From contig CANKZO010000074.1 of NCBI GenBank assembly GCA_947488485.1, positions 1 to 9,856 of the forward strand: 9,856 bases of DNA. The letters run 5' to 3'. The notes below the pieces were generated by a model. The model was not told the DNA's origin. It worked only from the letters and a program-made list of their open reading frames with translations, and searched no databases. Source of the DNA: Opitutia bacterium (lineage in GTDB: Bacteria > Verrucomicrobiota > Verrucomicrobiae > Opitutales > UBA953). Positions 4,713 to 9,856 of the stretch are shown in pieces. The translations under genes and the position numbers were made by a program. Every line of letters begins with the position of its first letter. The first letter of the stretch is position 1.

Positions 4713-6041
4713 GTGGATTACCTCCTCCTATATCTCACGCTCGACGTCCTCGTCGTCGGCATGGTCATCCTCGTGATGTTCCGGCGCATGTCCTTCTGGC
4801 ATCCGCTGACGGCCTATCTGCTGTTCCATCTGTACAGCTTCAGCTACCGCGCCTTCAAGATATATACGGGTTCGCCATTGATGTTCACCGGCACCCCTAA
4901 CGCCGAGCCGATAACGGTTGATGAAATCAACCGAGCGATGCTCTTGGCCGACCTCGCCCTGCTGATTTTCGCCGCCTCGAGCCTCTGGGCTCATCGTGTC
5001 TTCGAGGTCAGGGCTTTCCAGCCGAAGGTCAGGGTTGTCATGAACCCGCAGATCGCGCGCCTGGTCGGCTTCCTTTCCTTGCCCATCGGCGCCTTTTTCT
5101 TCTTCGGACTCAGGTCGGGCGGATTGGAGATAACCTCGGACGATATCGCCGCCGGCTACGCGCAGGTCATCTCCATGTGGCCGATCGGCGCCCTCGGGCT
5201 GCTGGTCTTCGTCTTCGGCTTCCGTTGGTATCTGGTGATCCTCGTCGCATTCTTCCTGGGGTCAGTCGCGCTGCAGGGATTTAATCGGTTCATGCTGATC
5301 TTGCCGTTATTATTCTTTACGGCCTATTACCTGCAATCGCGTCGTCGGCGTTGGCCGACCGTGCCGATCATAATCGGGGCCGCGGTCATGGGATTGCTCT
5401 TTCCGCGACTCAAGTATATCGGACAGGCGCTGAAGTACGGCGATACCGAGGACGCGGTCAGCCACTTCACGCAGGCCTTTTCCTTTAAAGCCAAGGACAA
5501 GGCGGAAGAACTGACGGAAGAGTTCCTCGACCAGTTCGCGGGCGGGCTTACCTTGACCGATTATAACGGGCGCCATTTCAACGGCTCCACCTATCTCGCG
5601 ATCATCACCCTGCCGATTCCCCGCGCCATGTGGCCCAACAAGCCGGGCTTGGCGGACCATCTCCAGGAAATATCGACCTCGGGCCGTAACTATGCTCAGC
5701 AAGGTCGTATCCTGACCTATCTCGGCGAGTCGTATCTCAACTTCGGTTACGCCGGGCTTTTCCTGATTCCGGCCCTGTTGGGTTATCTGCTCACTGCTTA
5801 TTGCGTCTCAGCGAACGCCGGGCCTTTGCAGCGCTTACCACGTTACGTTTATCTCGTGGTCTTCATGGTGCTCATCCAGACCTTCCGTGACGGACTACTT
5901 TCCATCCTCGTCTTCACCGTGGTCCATAACATGCCGATGCTCTTCACCGTCATTTTGCACAAAATCCCCGGCTTCGCCGTCAAATCCACGGACCGCCCGC
6001 CCGCCGATCCCATGGCGTTGGAGGAGGAGAGCGACGCCTGA
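4713..6041 (+). CDS. Wzy-type oligosaccharide repeat-unit polymerase
   Basis: A 442-residue integral membrane protein with about ten to eleven hydrophobic segments by eye: roughly 2-23, 31-52, 74-95, 112-131, 151-170, 171-190, 192-209, 213-231, 346-367 and two more near 377-420. A large loop lies between 232 and 345. That loop holds P-R-A-M-W-P-N-K-P (303-311) and G-E-S-Y-L-N-F-G (338-345) just before the next membrane segment, an arrangement typical of O-antigen polymerase/repeat-unit polymerase families. Such enzymes join undecaprenyl-linked repeat units at the periplasmic face of the inner membrane. The GTG at 4713 is chosen because it includes the whole first membrane segment; the ATG at 4761 would cut it. 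No Shine-Dalgarno is visible. It stands alone between two repeat-bearing gaps. An O-antigen ligase is the main alternative. Confidence 0.78.
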   Translation: MDYLLLYLTLDVLVVGMVILVMFRRMSFWHPLTAYLLFHLYSFSYRAFKIYTGSPLMFTGTPNAEPITVDEINRAMLLADLALLIFAASSLWAHRVFEVRAFQPKVRVVMNPQIARLVGFLSLPIGAFFFFGLRSGGLEITSDDIAAGYAQVISMWPIGALGLLVFVFGFRWYLVILVAFFLGSVALQGFNRFMLILPLLFFTAYYLQSRRRRWPTVPIIIGAAVMGLLFPRLKYIGQALKYGDTEDAVSHFTQAFSFKAKDKAEELTEEFLDQFAGGLTLTDYNGRHFNGSTYLAIITLPIPRAMWPNKPGLADHLQEISTSGRNYAQQGRILTYLGESYLNFGYAGLFLIPALLGYLLTAYCVSANAGPLQRLPRYVYLVVFMVLIQTFRDGLLSILVFTVVHNMPMLFTVILHKIPGFAVKSTDRPPADPMALEEESDA

Positions 6042-6052
6042 GCCAGGCGTCG

Positions 6053-6098
6053 GTGCAAAAGTGCAACCCGCCTGCGGCTTGTGCAAAGGTGCAAATGT
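6053..6098 (+). repeat. Left-arm-only copy of the GTGCAAA element (Wzy/GT junction)
   Basis: This copy begins 11 bp after the polymerase stop. It is a 46-bp variant of the arm at 251-297: the heptamers sit at similar places, but the second is cut to GTGCAAC and the last reads GTGCAAAT, and the core is shortened to GCC-TGC-GGC. As at 2012-2058, a REP-like double hairpin follows in place of the G-rich tract and inverted right arm. Confidence 0.85.
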
Positions 6099-6105
6099 GG
6101 AAGTC

Positions 6106-6279
6106 AGAGTATTGAGTATGGAGTATCGAGTATCGGGGGAGTGACTGCCTTGGGTAGGGATGCGATGACATCGCATCCGTTAGGCATCAGGGCGGACGCG
6201 ATAGTAATCACGTCCCTACCTCAAGACACTCTCCAGACCCCGTCCCTACCTATACTCGATACTCCATACTCAATACTCT
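6106..6279 (+). repeat. 28-bp perfect inverted repeat flanking the REP-like hairpin
   Basis: Bases 6106-6133 are the exact reverse complement of 6252-6279. Each arm is built from four 7-bp GAGTAT(N) units (GAGTATT, GAGTATG, GAGTATC and a final GAGTAT). The 118-bp interior holds the double hairpin at 6149-6225 plus a short CGTCCCTACC echo at 6241-6250. In the related gap near 2110-2218 the left arm is missing and only a short part of the right arm remains. It could be the ends of a small non-autonomous element or nested repeats; no flanking duplication was recognised. Confidence 0.85.
6149..6225 (+). repeat. REP/BIME-like double hairpin, copy 2
   Basis: Second copy of the element at 2110-2186, same length and orientation, differing in the core only by C-to-T at 6188 and G-to-A at 6206. 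The second change lies in the loop of the second hairpin (AGTG to AGTA), so all stems are kept. The GTAG head is at 6154-6157, followed by the perfect stem 6158-6167/6169-6178. Confidence 0.8.
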
Positions 6280-6298
6280 CGTTAGTCTGTCTTCGCCC

Positions 6299-7444
6299 AT
6301 GATCCGCCACATCGTCTATGAATGCCTTCCCGGTGCTTATGCCGGAGGTGTGCAGAAGATGGTGTTCGAGCTGGCGTCGGCGCAGCGGAGATTGGGAGCC
6401 GACGTCGAGATCTGGACGCCGGATGAGATCCGCGCGGGCTCGACCGAAGTATTCGATGGCCTGCCGGTCCGCTACTTCTATCCGGATCCGCTCTTCGGCC
6501 TGGCGCGCTCTCATCGCCTGAGCCGAGAACTGGCGACCCTGCCGACCGATGTCGTCCTGCATGCCCACAACACGTTCAACCCGCTGAACGTCCAGGTCGA
6601 CCGCGCCGCGACCGCCCGCGGCCTGAAAGTATTCTTCAATCCGCACGGCGCCCTCGACCCCGCCTTGTTCTCCGGATGGGACTTCAAGTCTATCAAGAAG
6701 CGCCTCTACATACCCTTCTATACGCGCCCGAAGTTGAATCGAGCCTCTGGAGTCTTCGCCCTGACCTCTCGAGAGGAGGCCCAGCTCAGGGCTGTCGGCA
6801 TCACTTCCCCGATCCACGTTGTCCCCAACGGCATCCACCCCATCTCAGTCGCGGCTCCCGATGCTGGCTTAGCCTTGCGCGCTCGCCATGGCCTCAGTCC
6901 GACGGACCGTGTTGTCCTCTTCGTCGGCCGCATCACGACCAAGAAGCGCATCGAGGACATCATCCGGGCAATCGCTGGCCTGGGCGCGCATTTTTTCATC
7001 GCGGGCAATCCGGACGCCGAACCTGGCTATACGACGTTGCTCAGGGCGGAGGCTGCCGCCGCTGGGTGCGCTTCCCGCGTCCACTGGCTCGGCTTCATGG
7101 ATGAAGCAGCCAAGGCCGCCGCCTACGCCGCCTCCGATGCTTTTGTCCACGCTTCGGAGTCCGAAGGCATGGCTCTCGCCATCCTCGAGGCCATGTCGGC
7201 CGGCCTGCCGGTCGTAGCCACGCGCGGGTGCTATATGGCTGAAGCCGCGGCGGCGGGTGCTCTCGTGGAGTGTGCGGCCGGACCGCAGGCCATCGCCGAA
7301 GGGCTTCGCCCGTTGTTGGCCGATTTGGATAAAGCACGTGAGCAGGGCAGACGCGGCCAAGCGTATGTCGCCACCGTCCACGATTGGACAGCGATCGCCC
7401 GTCGGTCCCTGCAGATCTACGCTGGCCAAGGAGGTCACGCCTGA
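6299..7444 (+). CDS. Family 4 glycosyltransferase
   Basis: A 381-residue retaining GT-B glycosyltransferase, expected to add a sugar to the lipid-linked repeat unit on the cytoplasmic side of the membrane. The N-terminal acceptor domain has the glycine-rich loop A-G-G-V-Q-K near residues 15-20 and N-P-H-G-A-L-D-P at 114-121. The C-terminal donor domain opens with V-P-N-G-I-H (175-180), then V-L-F-V-G-R-I, and carries the E-x7-E signature S-E-S-E-G-M-A-L-A-I-L-E (Glu289 and Glu297). The ATG at 6299 gives a natural family N-terminus, so no other start is needed. No Shine-Dalgarno is seen. The stop is 2 bp before the asnB start, and the end of this gene carries the Shine-Dalgarno of asnB, so the two are coupled. 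Sugar specificity cannot be read from the sequence. Confidence 0.87.
   Translation: MIRHIVYECLPGAYAGGVQKMVFELASAQRRLGADVEIWTPDEIRAGSTEVFDGLPVRYFYPDPLFGLARSHRLSRELATLPTDVVLHAHNTFNPLNVQVDRAATARGLKVFFNPHGALDPALFSGWDFKSIKKRLYIPFYTRPKLNRASGVFALTSREEAQLRAVGITSPIHVVPNGIHPISVAAPDAGLALRARHGLSPTDRVVLFVGRITTKKRIEDIIRAIAGLGAHFFIAGNPDAEPGYTTLLRAEAAAAGCASRVHWLGFMDEAAKAAAYAASDAFVHASESEGMALAILEAMSAGLPVVATRGCYMAEAAAAGALVECAAGPQAIAEGLRPLLADLDKAREQGRRGQAYVATVHDWTAIARRSLQIYAGQGGHA
7428..7435 (+). promoter_or_regulatory. Shine-Dalgarno sequence of asnB
   Basis: AAGGAGGT, a perfect anti-16S match, ends 11 bases before the ATG at 7447 and lies within the last codons of the glycosyltransferase gene. It supports 7447 over the upstream in-frame ATG at 7384. 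It is the only strong ribosome binding site noticed in the window. Confidence 0.75.
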
Positions 7445-7446
7445 CC

Positions 7447-9348
7447 ATGTGCGGGATCGCAGGATATGTCGGTCGTTTCGAACCCAGCTTGCTCGGCCAG
7501 CTGAATCGTGCTCAAGGACATCGCGGTCCGGACGGCAGTGGCGAATGGCATGATGCCGACGCCGGGTTGGCGCACGTGCGCCTAGCCATCCTCGATCTGT
7601 CACCCAACGGAGCGCAGCCGATGGCTGATGCGTCTGGTAAGGTCATCGTCACCTTCAACGGCGAGATCTATAACTACCGCGAACTCCGCGTCGGGCTGGA
7701 GCGCGATGGCGTCGTCTTCCGCGGTGACAGCGATACCGAGGTGCTCGCCAACCTGCTGGCCCGACACGGTCGAGCCTGCCTCCCGAAACTGAACGGCATC
7801 TTCGCTTTCGCCGCTTGGTTCCCGGGCGAACGTAAGCTCTTGCTGGCGCGTGATGCGGCCGGCGTGAAGCCGCTCTATTGGACCACGACGCCGCAAGGTC
7901 GCCTCTTCGCCTCCGAGCTGAAGGCCTTCCGGGGAATCGCCGGTATCGACTGGTCGCTCGACCCGACGGCCGTCGCGGCCTACCTCACTTTACTCTATGC
8001 GCCCGGCGAACTCACGCCGGCGAAGGGCGTGCGCAAACTCACGCCGGGTTCGTATCTCGAATGGGACGCCGATGGAGCGACCCACGGAGGCTCGTTCGTC
8101 GCCCCGCATTACTCGGCCGAAATCCAGCCTTTCACCGATCGCCAGGCCGCCGATGCCTGCCGTCACTATCTCGGCCAAGCCGTCCGCCGTCAGCTCGTGT
8201 CGGATGTCCCTCTGGGCGGCTTCCTCTCCGGGGGCGTCGATTCTTCCGCCATCGCGCACTTCGCCTGTGCTGAACTCGGCGATGCGCAGCGTTACCCGTG
8301 CTTCACCGTCGGCTCTTCCGATTTGGCCGGACTCGCCTCCGAAGGTTTCGCCGAAGATCATCCCTACGCGGAGCTCATGGCTCGGCGACTGGGCGCACCT
8401 CTGCATGATGCCGTCCTGCGGGATGCGGCGCTCGCAGACCTCGACGGCATGGTCTGGACGCTGGATGAGCCGACCGCCGACGTCGCCGCCTTTACCGCCC
8501 ATGCCGTGTGTCGCGAAGCCCGTGATCGGGGCGTCAAAGTCCTCCTCTCCGGATCCGGCGGCGATGACCTCTTTACCGGTTACCGTCGTCACGCCGCCTT
8601 ACGCTTCGAGCGCTATTGGGATTGGGCACCGCGTCCCGCCCGTGACCTCTTGCGTCGCTCGGTCAGTGGCTTGAAGGCGAATAGCCCCTTAGGTCGTCGT
8701 CTGGGCAAGCTGTTCCGCTACGCCGATGCCGAGCCGGCGGAACGACTCGCCAGTTACTTCCTTTGGATCAGCCAGGAAACACTCGCGCCTGCGCTGAGCC
8801 CCGCCTTGAAGGAAAGCTTGGGTGTCCATCGCCCCGTCGATCTGTTGGTTCGCTCTCTCGAAGGACTCCCGGCCGGCGTGAGCCGACTCAACCAGATGCT
8901 GCACCTCGACCGGTCGCACTTCCTGGCGGACCATAATCTCAACTATACCGACAAGATGGCCATGGCCTGCGGCGTCGAAGTCCGTCTGCCCTTTCTCGAC
9001 CCCGACCTCGTCGCCTTCTCCGAACGATTGGCTGATGATCGCAAAATCAGCGGCCCAGAGGGTAAGCATGTCTTGAGACGCGCTTTGCAGGGCGTCCTGC
9101 CTGACGAAATCCTGACGCGACCCAAGGCCGGCTTCGGCCTCCCTTTGCGTCAGCTCTTGCATGGAGTCTATGGCGAACGCCTCCGCGAACTCGCGTGCTC
9201 TGGCCGCCTTGATGCCACCGGACTCTTCTCCGGCGAAGGCGCGCTCAAACTCCTCGAAGCCGATCGCCGCGGCGAAATCGACGCCGCTTACCCGCTCCTC
9301 GCGATATTGTGTCTGGAGTCGTGGGTGAGGCAGTTTGCTGGGCGCTGA
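7447..9348 (+). CDS. asnB: Asparagine synthase (glutamine-hydrolysing) homologue
   Basis: A 633-residue two-domain amidotransferase. The start at 7447 places Cys2 (M-C-G-I-A-G-Y) as the N-terminal glutaminase nucleophile after Met removal. Other glutaminase residues are R-G-P-D-G at 26-30, N-G-E at 71-73 and Asp96 in S-D-T-E. The synthetase domain has the PP-loop S-G-G-V-D-S-S at 261-267 and G-S-G-G-D-D-L-F at 369-376, with Asp in the usual Glu place. The C-terminus has the usual K-x-G-F-G-L-P stretch. The enzyme hydrolyses glutamine and passes ammonia to an adenylated carboxylate. Classical AsnB makes asparagine, but copies inside polysaccharide loci (for example WbpS of Pseudomonas aeruginosa O6) are thought to amidate uronic acids. 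The position behind a glycosyltransferase favours sugar amidation; this is inference, and a housekeeping role is not excluded. Confidence 0.9.
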   Translation: MCGIAGYVGRFEPSLLGQLNRAQGHRGPDGSGEWHDADAGLAHVRLAILDLSPNGAQPMADASGKVIVTFNGEIYNYRELRVGLERDGVVFRGDSDTEVLANLLARHGRACLPKLNGIFAFAAWFPGERKLLLARDAAGVKPLYWTTTPQGRLFASELKAFRGIAGIDWSLDPTAVAAYLTLLYAPGELTPAKGVRKLTPGSYLEWDADGATHGGSFVAPHYSAEIQPFTDRQAADACRHYLGQAVRRQLVSDVPLGGFLSGGVDSSAIAHFACAELGDAQRYPCFTVGSSDLAGLASEGFAEDHPYAELMARRLGAPLHDAVLRDAALADLDGMVWTLDEPTADVAAFTAHAVCREARDRGVKVLLSGSGGDDLFTGYRRHAALRFERYWDWAPRPARDLLRRSVSGLKANSPLGRRLGKLFRYADAEPAERLASYFLWISQETLAPALSPALKESLGVHRPVDLLVRSLEGLPAGVSRLNQMLHLDRSHFLADHNLNYTDKMAMACGVEVRLPFLDPDLVAFSERLADDRKISGPEGKHVLRRALQGVLPDEILTRPKAGFGLPLRQLLHGVYGERLRELACSGRLDATGLFSGEGALKLLEADRRGEIDAAYPLLAILCLESWVRQFAGR

Positions 9349-9359
9349 GGGTGTTACAG

Positions 9360-9623
9360 GTGCAAAAGTGCAAATCGCCTGCGGCTTGTGCAAAGGTGCA
9401 AAAGTATTTCAAGGGGTAGGGGTAGGGGTCGGGGCAGGGGTAGGCATACAACTACAGTACCCGAATCTGAGTTTACATATCTAGGGACCAGCGACCTAAA
9501 CCCGAAGGCTGAGACCCGAGACCTGAAAAGTTTTCTAGCCCCAGCCCTAGCTCTGGCTCTAGCCCTAAAAACACCTTTGCACCTTTGCACAGGAGCTCTG
9601 CTCCGATTTGCACCTTTGCACTG
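9360..9623 (+). repeat. Complete composite inverted element, copy 3 (AsnB/KAS III junction)
   Basis: Begins 11 bp after the asnB stop. Left arm 9360-9405 is the shortened-core variant, G-rich tract 9413-9440, TGAGACC remnant 9510-9523, apex GAAAAGTTTTC, degenerate C-rich tract, inverted right arm 9574-9623. The stretch from the G tract to the right arm is nearly the same as in copy 2; the main differences are the two missing TGAGACC units and a few substitutions. Copies 2 and 3 are thus much closer to each other than to copy 1. Confidence 0.9.
9413..9440 (+). other. G-quadruplex-type tract in element copy 3
   Basis: Five GGGG runs spaced by TA, TA, TC and CA, the same as the tract in copy 2, 65 bp after the asnB stop. 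The exact spacing is kept in all three complete elements; copy 1 lacks only the fifth run. Confidence 0.7.
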
Positions 9624-9634
9624 CCTCTTTAAGG

Positions 9635-9681
9635 CTCCCCTTATCCACGTGCCCACGTGCCAGCTTGTCCCCTTAACCAAA
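9635..9681 (+). promoter_or_regulatory. Conserved leader upstream of the KAS III gene (possible operator)
   Basis: Counterpart of the leader before the SDR gene: 45 of 50 bases match including the ATG, with the paired CACGTG palindromes intact and the differences mostly close to the start codon. It follows the right arm of element copy 3 by 11 bp. A shared regulator is possible but not shown. Confidence 0.45.
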
Positions 9682-9856
9682 ATGCACTCCTCCCTCTCCA
9701 ACATCCGTCTCGCCGGGATCGCCGTGACTACGGGTTCGGTCGTGCGTGATTTCATCGCGGACGGACTCGCCGCGGGCCTCGATCGCGTGGCCTTGGAGCG
9801 CACTGCCCAGACCATCGGACTCCGCGAGCGTCGCGTCGCTGCTCCGGGCGTGACCG
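9682..9856 (+). CDS. Ketoacyl-ACP synthase III family protein, N-terminal fragment
   Basis: Partial gene: 58 complete codons before the window ends. The fragment begins N-I-R-L-A-G-I-A-V and reaches T-I-G-L-R-E-R-R-V-A-A-P-G-V-T at 44-58. This matches the family pattern of an early glycine strand followed by T-G-I-x-x-R-R, which precedes the first catalytic half-domain of FabH-type enzymes. The catalytic Cys-His-Asn lies beyond the window. KAS III enzymes condense an acyl-CoA or acyl thioester with malonyl-ACP to give a 3-oxoacyl-ACP, the substrate the SDR of this locus could reduce while it is held on the ACP at 1712. HMG-CoA synthase-like or other thiolase-fold members are alternatives. The ATG at 9682 follows a leader shared with the SDR gene. 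Confidence 0.72.
   Translation, partial: MHSSLSNIRLAGIAVTTGSVVRDFIADGLAAGLDRVALERTAQTIGLRERRVAAPGVT

Noticed and set aside
7384..7446. Upstream in-frame ATG for asnB
   Set aside because: Class II glutamine amidotransferases need Cys as residue 2. The ATG at 7447 gives M-C-G-I and has a Shine-Dalgarno; the upstream stretch overlaps the glycosyltransferase.
251..9623. DNA uptake signal sequence made by the GTGCAAA heptamer
   Set aside because: The heptamers occur almost only within the intergenic elements in fixed pairs, unlike uptake signals, which are spread singly in genes and gaps. Only one chance-like TTTTGCAC was noticed within the polymerase gene.
9354..9815. Minus-strand open frame rich in Arg-Ala dipeptides
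   Set aside because: It translates the repeat element and the antisense of the KAS III start. The low-complexity R-A-R-A stretch comes from the GGGCTNGAGCC-type tract and there is no recognisable domain.

Overview
The window is a slice of a surface-polysaccharide (O-antigen or exopolysaccharide type) biosynthesis locus from a GC-rich, probably Gram-negative bacterium. All nine supported genes lie on the + strand. Most starts lack a Shine-Dalgarno sequence, and the intergenic DNA is packed with short patchwork repeats. This style reminds me of Verrucomicrobiota (Opitutae-like genomes), but that placement is inference from style and no marker gene is present.

Layout: (1) 1-239, C-terminus of a non-hydrolysing UDP-GlcNAc 2-epimerase family protein; (2) 490-1719, a WbuB-like GT4 glycosyltransferase, overlapping by 8 bp (3) 1712-2008, a small acyl carrier protein; (4) 2311-2997, an FabG-like short-chain dehydrogenase/reductase, and 45 bp later (5) 3043-4365, a compact AMP-forming acyl ligase; (6) 4713-6041, a multi-pass Wzy-type repeat-unit polymerase; (7) 6299-7444, a second GT4 glycosyltransferase, followed after 2 bp by (8) 7447-9348, a glutamine-hydrolysing asparagine synthase homologue; (9) 9682-9856, the N-terminus of a ketoacyl-ACP synthase III (FabH-like) gene that runs off the window.

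Taken together, the epimerase and two transferases build a repeat unit from amino sugars and the polymerase joins repeat units. The ACP, ligase, ketosynthase III and ketoreductase look like a dedicated type II acyl-assembly line that could make a short (hydroxy)acyl decoration for a sugar. The AsnB homologue may amidate a sugar carboxylate.

The most striking feature is the intergenic DNA. All five junctions that are not tightly spaced carry the same repeat, beginning 3-11 bp after the upstream stop codon and always in the same orientation. Three junctions hold a complete 207-278 bp element: GTGCAAA-iteron arm, G-quadruplex-like tract, apex, C-rich inverted tract, inverted iteron arm. The other two hold only the left arm, followed by a 68-bp double hairpin with GTAG heads that looks like a REP/BIME of the kind mobilised by RAYT transposases. 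The locus thus reads as one- or two-gene cassettes separated by structured repeats: epimerase | GT-ACP | SDR-ligase | Wzy | GT-AsnB | KAS III. No RNA genes, CRISPR arrays, transposase genes or convincing promoters were seen.
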